A stretch of DNA of 64,000 bases from Dipylidium caninum. Its lineage: Eukaryota; Platyhelminthes; Cestoda; Cyclophyllidea; Dipylidiidae. A model generated the notes under the pieces. The model saw nothing but the letters and a program-made list of their open reading frames with translations, ran no database searches and had not been told where the DNA came from. How positions within the stretch are numbered: position 1 is the stretch's first letter; each line of letters begins with the position of its first letter. A program made the translations under genes and the position numbers. Of the stretch, positions 1-13,100 are shown in pieces. The stretch covers positions 620,001 through 684,000 of the forward strand of contig QEYB01000290.1 in assembly GCA_017562135.1 (NCBI GenBank), in the 5' to 3' direction.

Positions 1-657
1 CTTTGAGATGTCCAAAAATAAGACCTTGCCGCCTTCCCCCTTCTGTCTTGAGTAAATGACTTTGATGCGGTGCATGTTTGGCTGCGAACGCACATTGCCC
101 AGTTCTTTTACAGTTCGAGGTTAGGTAAGGAGTTATCTTTTTTAGTTGGATTATTTTAGCGCTTTTTCGCGAATTCCATCATCCAAACTGAGTGGAATCA
201 AATGACTTGGGCGATGGTTGCGTGAAAAAATAATAAACTCTTCATTCGTGTGGCGTTCACTTACTTTATCCTCCCGTCTGATCTGTCCATTTATTGATTT
301 GTTCCACTTTTCCGCCAGATTGACCCTCCCCGAAGTGGAGAGGACATCATATATTAATCGATCGCCTCGAGGGGTCTTCCAATATCTCCTTCAAGTTTAT
401 TGACCCTGTAAGAGTGGCCTGGTGGTGTTAGTGTTCACTGCTCCACTCCCCCAACGTGGGGCGACAAGTTGTGTTCACTCGACTGCATCACGTAAGCACA
501 CGATGTACCTGCCTGAGAGGGTTTCGTGTGGTACGGACACACGAAGTTGCCCAATAGGCGCGCTCTCTCACTCGAGATTGTTTTGTCGCCGCAGTGCAGT
601 ACGCCGGAAGGTTAGGAGCAAGCCTACCTCATGCGGTTTTTGTGACACTTTCCAAGA
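1..657. other. 5' flank of the chloride-channel gene, no gene seen
   Basis: No coding sequence is recognisable here. The open frames in this stretch and running past position 422 have atypical composition and overlap the channel gene in another frame. The segment presumably holds the 5' UTR and promoter of the channel gene that starts at 658. I see no clear TATA box. Confidence 0.5.
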
Positions 658-2211
658 ATGTTGTCTCACATCATTCTGCCAACCTTCCTTCTTTTTTCCA
701 TTCACTATGGAGTTTCGCAGCCCTATTCACAAAATTACTACGCCTCCTCACTCTCCACGGACTTCCCCACCTCACCACCGGAGTCGAGCTTCGAAAACAG
801 CTTTGTCGGTGAGTACAACGTTTATGAGGCGAGAGAGGCCTTTCTCGATTCTCATGCATCTTCCTCGGCGAACTCTCCTGCCTCACCTTTGCCATCACCA
901 CCAACTCGGAAGAAGAAAGTCTTCTCTCAAAGGGACGCCATCTTGGAGAAGATTTTCCTCAACTACAAGACACATGAACGACCCACAGAACAGTTAAATA
1001 CCTCAACAGTCGTCTGGGTTAATATGAAAATTCAGTCCATATTCTCAATCGACGTCCGGACCATGGATTACTACGTGGACGCGCTACTTCGTCAGGCGTG
1101 GATTGACCCTCGTCTCGCGTGGGATACAATGCCCGAGCACAAAAATTTCACTCATCCCCTAGTTTCGCCCAAAATGAAGAATCAACTCTGGCTGCCTGAT
1201 CTCTTTTTCCGCAATGGCAAAGAGGGCTACCTCCACAAGATGACACTGCCCAACTACCTCCTACGGGTGTATCCGAATGGACAGGTATTGTACAGCCAGA
1301 AGATTACAATGCGATTTGCATGTCAAATGGATTTACAGACGTTTCCCATGGATGTTCAAGAATGCGACATCAACATCGGCTCTTATGGGTACACGCTGTC
1401 CGAGCTCAAGTTTATGTGGAGTGAAAAGTCACCAATTGAATTAAACAAAGATATGCAACTGTCGGAATTTAATACTCCGGAGGAATTCACGACCTTTGAC
1501 TGCACCTCCCAGGCGTCTACGTCCACCGGCAATTACAGTTGTCTTCTGGCAAAGTTTTCAATTGCTCGACGATTGGGTTCATACCTAGTGACTACGTACA
1601 TTCCCAACATCCTTATCATTATGGTCTCGTGGTTGAGTTTTTGGGTTTCTGTAGACGCTGCTCCCGCTCGCGTTCCACTCGGTCTCATGTCTCTCCTCGG
1701 AATTCTGACCCAGGCCTCTTCGTTAGGCTCTAATCTCCCACGCGTTTCTTACATTAAAGCCATTGATTTGTGGCTGATCTTCTCAATCATCTTCGTCATC
1801 AGCGTCCTTGTGGAGTACGCCTTGGCGATCACATACTTACGAAAGACTAGAAAAGGTCAGTGGCGAACAGACTTGCGTGCGATTGTCCGCGAAGAACTTG
1901 CTCGATGGTGCTCAGCTTGCCAGCAGAAGGAATTGGAGAGCATGCGAGCTGCTGGAGCCGCCGTGCCTAAATACCAGGCAGACTACTACACTCAAATGGA
2001 GGCTATGGTTGCTTTTCGTGATGTAGTAAACCAGTACCACAAACGCCGCCTAGCCGGTTGCGCGCAGGATGCCGCCAACGCCAGAATTAAGATCATCACA
2101 GGAGTCACAGAATCTATCATTGACGCGTACAGTAGATTTCTTTTCCCCATTTGCTATCTCGTCTATAATGCTTTTTACTGGCTCTATTACCTTGTTCTTG
2201 TCAAACAATGA
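658..2211 (+). CDS. Cys-loop ligand-gated chloride channel subunit (GluCl/GlyR-like), single exon
   Basis: Plasma-membrane subunit of a pentameric inhibitory receptor, 517 residues. Residues 1-20 look like a signal peptide. The extracellular domain carries the diagnostic Cys-loop C222-C236 with 13 residues between and an FPMD core, plus the second disulfide pair C282-C295 typical of glutamate- and glycine-gated chloride channels. Membrane segments lie near 309-331 (M1), 336-358 (M2), 367-390 (M3) and 490-513 (M4). M2 begins with the anion-selectivity motif PAR (R338 at 0'). The 390-490 loop is basic and probably cytoplasmic. The frame is open without introns from ATG to TGA, which is unusual for this family. 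M2 has Pro at 2' and Met at 6', and M3 has Ile374 where avermectin-sensitive channels have Gly or Ala. The ligand (glutamate versus glycine or other) cannot be decided from sequence; GluCl is most likely in a flatworm. Confidence 0.9.
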   Translation: MLSHIILPTFLLFSIHYGVSQPYSQNYYASSLSTDFPTSPPESSFENSFVGEYNVYEAREAFLDSHASSSANSPASPLPSPPTRKKKVFSQRDAILEKIFLNYKTHERPTEQLNTSTVVWVNMKIQSIFSIDVRTMDYYVDALLRQAWIDPRLAWDTMPEHKNFTHPLVSPKMKNQLWLPDLFFRNGKEGYLHKMTLPNYLLRVYPNGQVLYSQKITMRFACQMDLQTFPMDVQECDINIGSYGYTLSELKFMWSEKSPIELNKDMQLSEFNTPEEFTTFDCTSQASTSTGNYSCLLAKFSIARRLGSYLVTTYIPNILIIMVSWLSFWVSVDAAPARVPLGLMSLLGILTQASSLGSNLPRVSYIKAIDLWLIFSIIFVISVLVEYALAITYLRKTRKGQWRTDLRAIVREELARWCSACQQKELESMRAAGAAVPKYQADYYTQMEAMVAFRDVVNQYHKRRLAGCAQDAANARIKIITGVTESIIDAYSRFLFPICYLVYNAFYWLYYLVLVKQ

Positions 2212-5200
2212 AGATCTTGTCGCCTCGGTGTCGTCCTTATTTATCGTTTCGCCTGCGCCTCTCATCTTTGTCTCCTTCACTGCCATTGCCAGCACACAGT
2301 ATTTTGTTGACGAATGTACCAGAGTTATGTACAATTCCATTTAAAGTGATGGTTTTTATACGATTGAAAATATTTTATATGTCATTCCGCTAGTATATTG
2401 ATAATTCATGGGTACCTTGCACAAATGCCTATAATTAATGTCTTTATACGATTAAAACAAATCATCTTTCATTAACTTAAGGGTTAGAGACAGCAAATGA
2501 GGCGTTAAGCCCATTTCTAGAAACCATTTCCCATGGTTTTCCTAGTTTTGGTGTGAGATGCACGAAGACGCAGGTGCTTTTTTAGCTTCCCGTCGATCAG
2601 GAAAGAGAATAATATTTTGCCATAGTAGAAAGTGGAGCCAGACTTTTGCTAAAAGAAGTTATAAAAACAAATAGAGTCTCATTTCATAGGATAGTGGTCA
2701 CGTTCCATTTGTTTTTTTTTTTCCTAGAACTGACATCTTTATAGGCGTACCCTTTGCACTGCCTCATTTAGTTATTTCTCACTTGATGAATGTGTACAAA
2801 ATGATATCAAGAAGTAATCAAGAGCAGAAGTGAATTACTTAACATTTAGCTCGCCTTAAAGGTATTATGTGAAATACGGCTAAAAGCATGATACAATCAT
2901 CACGTGCTAAACGTTAGATGTTCTCGGAACTAAAACAGTACAAACTTCATCAATTCACTGTCTTTAATTCAATGGACGTAGAAGCGAGGAGACTAGGTCG
3001 TCGAGGCAGAGACGAGAAAATGCAAATGGGCATGACATTTTAATTGTTACTAAAGCGATGAGAAATTTATCTTGAAACATTTTAGTCATTTGTAAAAGTT
3101 TATCTTGATATATTCTTTTGTTTCCCAATCGCCGCTTTCCGGTGCTCGCGTCATGCTGTATTGCATGGAAAGATGTCCCACTTTCAGGCATCCACGAACT
3201 CTCCAAATCTTTAGTTTAATTAGCTGTGACTACGCATTCCATTTGTTATAAATGCTGATCCGTTTTCAGTATCAACTAAGAGACGTTACAGCAATGTTTT
3301 TTCCCGAGATTTTTTCAGATTCACCGACACATCACTTCTAGTACACTTTAAGGCGCAAATTCTTCCACACCATGCTAAAAGGAGGTCATGTAATACGTAA
3401 AGTCTTTCCTACAAAGGTTCGAAGAGGTAATAAATCGGGCCCACCGCGTTGTGGAAGCTCAATGGTTCTTCAAGACAGAGGAAAACATGGAATAACAAGC
3501 TTCACAGTGCTAATCCAACTGTTCTCCCTTGCTAAAACATAAACTAGGGCTAAAGTCTTTATTTATAACATTTCAGTAATATAATCACACTTTGATTGAT
3601 AAATATTTTAAGTACGGAAATTATAAGGCCACAATGGATTGTACAGCCTCATTACAAGGTAACATTAGTGAATATCAACTTCAACATTGTCTTTCGAGGT
3701 GATCATCCAATGTCCTTCCGGCGATTTATAATTTACCCTTCCCCCGACTCTCTTTCCTCCCCTCTCAATCCCCGTCCCGTCTCATCTGCGGCGTGCTTCA
3801 GAGAAGGCATTATCGAATGCGTTAGGAGGCAGTTGATGTATCACAAGGTTGTAAATCACGAAAATGAAAAGTGAAGTAGTATCAACACCACAAACTCCCA
3901 TAGCTCCTATTGTCGGGTGCGGTTGCATTTAATCCAGTCTCATTGCCAGGTTTGCCAATTTCTCGAACCTGATAGTTGCCATAGGAATGTGAAAGTAAGG
4001 TATTGCCAAACAACAATGCTTCCAAGCACGTAAAAGTGATAAATTTGTGAGAGCTTGACACTGTTGTCTCTTTAAGCATTTGTCGTCTTCGGTGAAAGCT
4101 CGTGGGACTGCGCGCCGCCACCGCGACCACATTATTTCGGTGATCACGTATAAGTAGACGGGGCAACCTCATGAATGCCAGGCGCAAAGTCATCTTTGAA
4201 AAGTTAGCAACTCTGGAAGGCACGACTCCATGTGTGCCACAGCTTTTAAGTAGTATGGCAGAATTAAACAAAAAGATGTGTTTGAAAGCAGCGCAAATCA
4301 AACGAAACTTATTCTATACGGCGGGAGACCTCTCCACCGGGCAGATCACATTTCGCAGAAAAGATGAATACCCCGTTTAAAAAGCTTATTGCCGTCAGGC
4401 ACAAGGAAAGAAAGAAGGAGGTTTCTTTGACAACGACTGGGCAAATCACAGTCTGAGCTGCTAACTTTGTGACCGCCCCGGACAGATCATAAAATGGGTC
4501 TTGGGTGACCCGGGACGGATCGGGTCACATCCTTTGCCAGGTTCAGGTCACTCGAAGACGCGCCTCGCACACGCTTAATACCGGACTAAGCGTAGATTTC
4601 ATACCCACTATCATGGCGAAAGGATGTCCAAAAATAATAGGATTTTTAGAACGCTCGCATTTTTCATTCCTAAAGAAGTGGATGGTGTACTCGAACCTCT
4701 CCACTTTTGTCCAACCCGAACTTCCTCTCTTTTTTCTTCCTCTGTCATCTTCCTTCATCCTTTTTTCTCTCCTTTCCTCCACTCTCATCCACGCATTCTG
4801 AAGGGGCAAAACCTAGTGGACCTTGGCTGATTAATTAGCAGCCTGCTAATTATAAAGGACCAACTGTGAATAAACAAAGGATGTGATTTTTATGGTCAAT
4901 GGCCTTCTTGCCTTCGTCGAGTCATTTTTCGTGCCCGTCGGTGACTTATAAAGATGGTGGAAAGTGGCAAACGGCACTTTCAGCAGCCCTAATGGCCTAG
5001 CCGTGTGACAGTGACTGATGGCATGCACTTCATGCCCGTCCAATTGAGTTAATCCACTGCTTGCTGTCTAATTGCAACCTACCAAGGGATATTTAAACCG
5101 ACTATCGGAGGAATATGGACCAACATGGTCTGCTTCACTTTCACCGACCACATTGTTTCCTAAAATTGTTCTTTATTTTGTTGAATACGACGAAATGGTG

Positions 5201-6308
5201 TAAAAAGGTGTGTCCAGAAAGCAGGAAGAGGGGCCTCGCCTCGCCTCGCTTCGCCTCCTCTTCCGCTTTATCTGCCACTTTTTCCATCCTCTTTTTGGCA
5301 TTGTCCGCTTCATGGCCACTACGTGGAGGACGTTTTGACGGATTTAGGGCTTATTCAGGAAAGTATTTTAGAAAAACCACTGAAATTGGCACAGTTAGAG
5401 GATTTGGCGTGTTCCCTTCCCTTAACCCCCCGCCCCTCGCCACCACCATCGCCACGTGTACCTTCACCTCGGCTGCTTGGGAGAGCGCGGAGGAGGGAGG
5501 CCGATGCCGTCCCCGTCGTGATGTATGGACAGGAAATAGGTCGACTTCTGGCAGTCCGGTGGTATGTTTGACTTGGGACGGAATGTCCGACTTGCACGGC
5601 GCCCACAATTACTAATGTTTCCTTAGGTGTGCGGAAAGGAGGAGGGTGGACCAGGCAACCTTCCCACTGGCAGTTCTTGCGGTCCGACGCAAAACACTTG
5701 GAATGATTTGGGTGCCCCAGTGACAGTGCAGCAACACCACACCCACGACAGGGACGTTTTCTTTGACATCGGACCACTTTTTCACGGTACACACGGGGTC
5801 TAATCTCCTGTCAACCACAACATTCACTTGACGACGTAGTACAAGAGACATCACCGAAGGGTCCTCCGCCTTTCCTATAGCACTGCGTGTCACGACGCAA
5901 GGGTTTTCGTCCTACACGGCAAATGGAGACGCATTACACGCATCCGTCAGCATAACACATGCAAGCGGAAGTGTGTTTGGCCACGAAATATGTGGTTTGG
6001 CGGGCGATAAACGAGGTTTGCCCCGCCTGTCCTAGTTAAGGCCTTCAATACGCCCGTGTTGACTGGCGCAAGGTCGGCGCCTCGGCCAACCCAACTGAAG
6101 ACACATAAAAGAGGACGCACATACCCGAGTGGGGTGAAAAATGCCAGAAGATTGGCAGATGAAAGAGGGCCTGCAGACAGGGTGCCGTGTTAGTCACAGC
6201 GAACACGAGATTTAAGTCAATTTGGCCGGCCTCTCGGATGCGCTCTCGCCTCTCCACTCGACTGACTGATTTAGTTAGCGACGAAGGACCCCACGCATTC
6301 GTCTGAAG

Positions 6309-6402
6309 ATCCCCTTCCGGGAAGGGGATGAGGCGCTACGCGGGTTAGGATTTCAGCAGGCTCTCGGTTTCCCCGGTGGACAGGTGAGCCAAGAGCCTGT
6401 CC
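6309..6402. repeat. Tandem inverted repeats
   Basis: The first is a near-continuous palindrome: arms 6309-6318 and 6320-6329 are perfect 10-base complements around a single base. The second has arms 6357-6367 and 6389-6399 (11 bases, one mismatch). An alternative perfect 7-base stem joins 6378-6384 with 6396-6402. The pair could fold as two hairpins. No RNA gene family is recognised. Confidence 0.6.
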
Positions 6403-6831
6403 AGCCGCCTCGTAGCAATTATGGACAAACGACGTTAAAGTTGATCGGTCATGTGTCGAGCCCCCAACGGCGGTTTGGGTTTCAACGAAATTGAGGGTGT
6501 TTACGCCGTTTCACTCGACGTCTGTTAGTGTGTTGCCTGACTGCCTTCACATACAAGCGTGGGACATAAGCCTGGGCTGCGGCAAGTGGGTGGTTCTCTC
6601 TGATAAGCCTCTCGAAGATCCAACTTTTGGTATGGGCATACGAATGAGCACTATTGTCCCAAAATTGAAGGAGACTACAGCTTAAGATAGTTAACTTTTT
6701 GGCTATCAATAATTTGGAAAATAGAGGATGTATCTAACACTGCAAAGGAGGGGTTTTTAACTCGGCTCACTAAGAAATAAATACGGAGGCGGTACTTCTA
6801 TGTGAAACTTCCAACCATCTCCACGTTTCTT

Positions 6832-6849
6832 CACACACACACACACACA
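6832..6849. repeat. (CA)n microsatellite
   Basis: Uninterrupted CA dinucleotide repeat of nine units in the intergenic region between the channel and P4HA genes. Confidence 0.95.
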
Positions 6850-7138
6850 AATACACGCAAAATCGTGGTTCGAGCGAGTGGAAAGCATCCACTTCATGCC
6901 TCGCATTGCCTTTCCAACTCCGCGGGGTAGAATTTACACCCAAAAGTTATGACCACTTTAATGAGAGCTGATGTTCTCGTAGGGGCCCGAGGCGAGGGAA
7001 GACATCGTGAGACGAGGACAAATGACCACAAAAAGTTTTTAATCTACCATTGTACACATTCTAAGGGGACTGAATGACTCAAGTTGGCGGGGATGAGGTC
7101 GAGGGCGTCCCGGTCCCCTCGCGGGCCCTAGTCGGGAC

Positions 7139-10100
7139 TCAATAATAATTGTATTCGTCCTGGGGATTGAATGGCTCCGGTTGAAGGAGACAGGGCCTCG
7201 AGAACTCCTGTCCGGCAGCTCGAATCCACTTATTCATCACCCATTTACTCCCCATCAACACGGGACAGGCGCCATGACGTGAACGCAGGTCGCCTTCACC
7301 GCTACGCAGGAGGTTATACCAAAAGACGAGTGAACGTGGCACTGGTTTCACTACACTTCCCGTTTTCGTAAAGGCTGTCGCTCCGCCCCGTTCTACAGGA
7401 GTTAGCTAGACAAAAAGAAAAGTATTTAGGCTGTGATGAATTCGTATAGGAGAAGAACAATCCTCTTTCTTTTAACTTTGTTGCTGTGGCAAACCTTCTT
7501 TACACACCATTTGTTGTGTTTTTTGACATCAACGAGAGGGAAACTTCAAATTCGCGAGAAAATATTCACGTATTTCAGTGATATTAATCCAAAGCTTTTA
7601 CTTAGGTCATGGTTAACTCCAAAGGTCGTTACTATAGTTATGCTGATTTTTGCCATCATTCCGACCTTTTGAGGGCAGCACACAGTTTGTCGTCGTGGGA
7701 CCGCGAGTCGTGTGAAGTACGGCTGAGTGCGGTGGATGCAGAGGGCTTTGAAGGCGCCTCCCGTCTTCTTTGTGCTTCTGTTGCCATGGCAATCAACTTT
7801 CCAGACTTTGTCAAGATGCGTCAACACCCCTTCAACTCTGATTGAATGTTTTGGGCGGAGGTTTGGACTCCTCTGTCCAACACCTACATCCCTTCTGGCT
7901 CCAGTTGAGTCGATAATGCACGTCAAGCTCGGATTTTCACCAAACAAAGTTTGTTTGAAGAAAACTAACCTTCAACCAATTACATTCGTCTTGTTTAAAT
8001 ATCCTTTCTGATTAAAACCCCAAAGATTCGCCCTTCAGACCTTAAGGTCTTTACAAGCTGATGAGGAAAAGACGCGAGGGTGTGACGGGTGCACCACCCA
8101 AGGGATTATGGCGTGAGGTCTCTACTGGTTGGTCGGAAAAAAAATTAAAAGTTGTGGCCATGGTCCAACATGATGCCACTCTTTGACCCATCCCGGTTTC
8201 GTTTCCCCTCTGACTGATTTTTATCAAAGCCAACTTACATAGATCATCGTCGTGGCGATGCGGTTACCGTGTACAGCCTCGTAAACATCCATTTCGAATC
8301 GCTGAAATGGGGAAAAAATCGGCAAAAATGGTAATTGGACAATGTTGTTTAGGGATCTGGCGCTGGTTAGTGACAGGATAAAGGAGTTCTGCCTCATTCA
8401 TGTGTTACTGCTACGGAATAGATTTTTGGGCAACGAAACAGAGTATCCCCCAGGGTTTTCAGATGTTTCGCGGATGAAAAGGAGGCGGGAGGAAGGTGGT
8501 CTCTTCACGATGGCATCGTCAACCTCTTTGGTGTTGACACATGCTCTGGTGGCCTTCTGCCTCGTCCCATTTGACCATTTGGCCGCTTGGGGGGGAATGA
8601 AGGGACAGGGTTAAAAAGGGGAACATCGGCAGTAGGGAAACTGTCGGCACCGTCGTAGTCCACTTGAAGCCATGCGTCATAGACTTTTGAATGGGCTAAT
8701 CGCGTGTTCCACTCAAGGCTGACAGCCAACTGTGGACGGCAGAGGATGTTTGTCTCGTTTTAGCCGTCAATCTCGTTTCACGATAGTGAAAATGTGGTAC
8801 AACGACAAACACCGAGTTCCCTCTCAAAATCCCACCACCCTGGTGACGTTAAAACGGGGAAGAGGAATTTGGCTTGCTTTAATTTAACAGACAAACGTTG
8901 ACCCGTGGGAATTTTAGGGTTGGGGGTTGATGAGGTGACCTGACGGGGCACTATTTAACTAAAAAAAATCAACAATAAGTGAGGATTTACAATATTTGAG
9001 CTTACACCATGAAAAACTGCATTGTCCGCGATTTTGCCTTACCCTCCAGCTAAAGTACCAGTAATCGCAAGTTCGTGTGAAGGGTCACATACTTCAGACC
9101 CATTTACTTCCGCGTGTAATCACAAGAGGCGAATCTAAGCGTATAGTAGCGATGCTGCATGTAACCCAAATGGTTTCACACTTGTAGCTGCTTAGAACGT
9201 TGAGAAGAATTTGAGTTCTTTAACAATAGATGAAAAGGAGTGCTGAATTAAGAGAAAAGGGGATGTCAAAGTCCACTTTTACTAATCTGCCTGGAGAAGA
9301 GATTCTGGCATACTCGACATCTTCCTGGACGGAACAGAGTTTTTTTTCCTACAGCATATCACTCAGGTAAAGTACAATAATTAGGGTAAAATTACCCTTG
9401 CATAGTCGAAGTGAGGCGCGTAATATCCACCCAGGCCGTAGTTGGCCACCTGTAACTCCTCCGCGTGGTCAATGGTTAGGCCGGTCGCCATTCGGATGCG
9501 CGAGTTAATACTTCTTGTCAATGCATTCAGATCATCAGGCAGCCAGACACTGGAAGCAGAGGGAGAAGGCACGGTGATTGACGTAGTGTTTGATGTGGTC
9601 AACTGATCATACTCGCCTACACACATTGATTTCTATTGCATTGTCGCATATATACTACTGATTAAATATCAGCCCACTTTGGTCTTAGCTTCGGGTTACA
9701 GTGAAAGGGTTAGTTCGCATTACTATATACTGGTGGTTCTCGCTCTCTCTCGAAAGGAGCGGCAAAAACTCGGCATAGGATTGAATTGAGCAACTCACTT
9801 TTTCGTGATGCGATATGGTGCGGGTTCGAGGGCTCCATTCGATGGATTGCGAACCAGGGCGCGTTTGAGCTGGAGGGGAGATGGTAAAGACACAGTTAAG
9901 GCACAAACTCTTGGCCTCATGCGCAATGGCTGGAGATCCAAATGCTACATTAGCAAATTGTCATAACATGTAGCTGTGCCATTAAAGGACATCATCAAGA
10001 CAAATTTGTGACCGCAAATACCGACGACGCCCACGATTGGGATGATGTCAATACTACGTAAAAACAGATAGGGCCACATTATTCCCCTGTTGGTGGGAGA

Positions 10101-13100
10101 GCGGCTTTTTTTTACTGGCATTTGCATGGGCGAAACTCCAACAGTCAGCTTGACGTCCAGAAGTCCACACACTACGGAGGAGAGGCCGTTAAAAGTAGTC
10201 GGCCAACCATTTACCACCTGCAATGTCGCCATTGCGGTCCGAAGAATATTCCCCGCTTTCGGAAACGTGTATCTTAGGTGGCGGCCTACAAAATCCTTGC
10301 GGTAAAAGACGAAATTCATCACATAAATTGCAACAGGTGGGAGGAAGCATGCACTTAAAACCATGGAGACTGATTTGTGTGGAACTTCACATTGGTTTAG
10401 CATGACGGTTAGAGGCGTCAAAGTATGAAGAACTTGTACTCTTAAAGTTTAGTTGAAAATGCGGGCACACAATGACACCAGGCTGGGGGGTTTCGTAGGG
10501 TAGGCGGATTTTGCGGAAGTTGTTAAGCGCTCTACTCTTGCTTTCATAAGCCTTCCCAGTTAAAATTACTACAACCTGCCGAGTGATGGAGCTCAAACGA
10601 GGGGGATGAGAACTAGGTGAATGTGGAAGAAGAAAAAGAAGAAGAGGAGGAGGAGGAGGAGGAGAAGAAGAAGAATCTCACCCGTGGTTTGGCGAGTTCA
10701 ATAATCTGATCCACCTCATTCTGCGTCACGAAGTCGTGCCACAGCAGTATAGTGGGCTCCAATTGCACAATTTCCTCTTTCAACGGACCCAATATGAAGT
10801 AAGGATGTGGCGATGAGTAGCGACAGGTGAGATGAGAATCGGGCGGGGAACTTTCATCAGCTCGTCTGCACAGTCTGTCGAATATTTCGAGCTCTGCGTT
10901 GTCGGCTCTGGGACCTGTAAGAATAAGGAGGTTTTGAAGTTATTTGAAAGTGACAGAAGGAAAGAACTAGTAGTTTAATCTGCTATTTTGACAGCTGAAA
11001 TATCTGTCTTAGTGACATTCAATCAAAGACTGTCATGTGACTCAATCGGGCTCATATGACTGTTACCGTTGGACTGAACTCAAACACTCTATTAAAGATT
11101 CAGCTCGGAAAAAAATCATTTCTGGCGTTCATTTCAACTGTCCACTCTGTTCTCCTCAAAACTGACCACTAATTCTTAATCAGAAATTCTAGCATGATTT
11201 CTATCTTACTTAAAAAAATGCAGTTTGCAGATGTCAAAGATGCCTCTTGACACCTTGGGAGGAGGACAGATCGACTATGTGATCGTCAACTTACTCTCAT
11301 CATCGACATGAGGCGGGTCAGCACCACGGTTACGTTGCAATTCAGTCTCGTAAAAGGTTTTGCTCATGGCGCCATTCTGGGAGGAGGGATCTACAACATA
11401 CCCCAGTCGGACCTCTAACTTATAGCTGAAGTGTCTAGAAGAAAAGGACTTCACAATTTCTTACCATTTTGACACAATTTTATCTGTCTACGCCTAAGAA
11501 GGCGAAGATTGAGAACCACCAAATGCATTAAATATATCAGGAAGTATAAAAATGAAAATATTTGGTCTTTGTGAATGAGGTATGAAAGAAAAAAAGTAAG
11601 GGCTAAAATAGTGAACTAAAAACATGAAAATTAGCTTGGAGTATACTTTGTTAACGGAGATGATGAATCCGCTAACTAAGATTGGTTGTTTGAGTGGAGT
11701 GAAGGTAAACAGGGCGACACTTCTTAAACTCACCTTCTTTAAGAAGCTTTTCAGTCACCTCTAACGCCTTCTTATACCTGCCGGCCTGCGAGGGGAAGGC
11801 AACAAGTGAAGGTGTGAAGATAAATGCGGCAATGGAGTGGAGGAAACAGCATCCAGTAGGGGGACTACCTCCTTCCCTCTTGTTACCCTCTGTAAAAGCG
11901 GTATTTTTTCACTTACCCTGCCTAAGGCATAGGACAGGTGGTCATACACCATAGCGTAGGAGACGATGCCATTGCCCGTATTCTTTTTCTCGTCCTCTGT
12001 CAGTCGGTCAAGGCGATCCAACACTAATTGGTACCACTCCACAGCATGAAGGTAGTCACCCAACTCATAAGCGAAGAGTCCAAGGCGCATGCATTGCCAA
12101 TCTGTGGAGGGGGAGCTTTATCACATCACAGTCTACCTTCTACTCTACTTCTCAATTTTATTCTACTCATTTCACCTCTTTTTCCATCGTACTTTCTGCT
12201 AAAGTATCCTTACTGGCCATGTTTGACCAAACAAAGTTAAAGAGACGTGGGACAAATAATTCTCCCATGCACATGCGTCTAGTGGTGGACTATCAGGGAG
12301 TGGAGGGTGTAAATTCTAGTGATAAGTGGATGCATTTAACGACTCCCTAGCGTGGGAGATAAACTTCGCTCGTGTGATGGAAATTCGCCTCTGACTCGAG
12401 CCTATCTCCATCGTTTTGTTTAACTTATTAGCGAGGGCAAGTAGACTTTTCAGGTACACATTAGTTGTCCAAATATTTTCGTAGGAAGGCGAAGAAACAG
12501 AGAACAATGAAAGTGGTACGATTAAGTGATTAATCTGGCAAAAACTTAGTATTTTAACGCACATTTCTTAAAGGTTACAAAATGAAAATTTTGTCCACTC
12601 AAATGTACATGTAAGAGTATAACTTTGTACTAAATCTTTACGGTATCTCAGGAATTATGATTCCAAAAGTTAAATTTGGCCGGTCACTGGGCTCTTTCGA
12701 ATTTGTGCCTCCACTTCGCGCCCGCCCCCAATATCTAATCTTAGAGCAGTTTAACAATTATTTAGACACCAAATAATATTTAGTTCGGGTTAAGTTGCCT
12801 TTTTTGGTATCATTTAACATACACGCGAATGTTTCAGCGCAAATGTTGCAAGTGGAATGAGACGTTCAGAAGACTTAAAAGGTACACGAAATCGTCCAAG
12901 TTTCGGACTAACATTGCAGAGACGTGAAAGAAAAGAGGGAGCAACCGAAGGAGGGATAAAGGGTGCTAATTGGGTTTAAATCTGCCAAAAATGGTTTCAA
13001 GCATGATAGCCTCATCATAAAATATATTATACTTGGACGTATCGCGATTTCATCATTACTGAAAGTCATGAGAGAACGAGATCGAGATATCGCAACAAGA

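Larger units (their letters stand above)
2212..7138. other. Convergent intergenic region, no gene seen
   Basis: This interval separates the 3' ends of the chloride-channel and P4HA genes. Open frames at 3882-4301, 5115-5615 and 5355-5792 have no recognisable domains and lack support from splice sites or homology. The region contains a CA tract at 6832-6849 and a pair of inverted repeats at 6309-6402, listed separately. Both flanking 3' UTRs must lie at its two ends. Confidence 0.5.

Noticed and set aside
422..997. Open frame overlapping the start of the channel gene
   Set aside because: Composition is unnatural and it overlaps the well-supported Cys-loop receptor in another frame.
3882..4301. 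139-codon minus-strand frame
   Set aside because: No domain, no splice context and no neighbouring exon; probably chance.
7546..7947. Minus-strand frame inside P4HA intron 8
   Set aside because: The exons on both sides join in phase without it, and it has no similarity to the missing part of P4HA.
9685..9906. Minus-strand frame at P4HA exon 6
   Set aside because: Wrong frame; the true exon 9799-9869 is read in the frame that continues LAKPR-LKRA.
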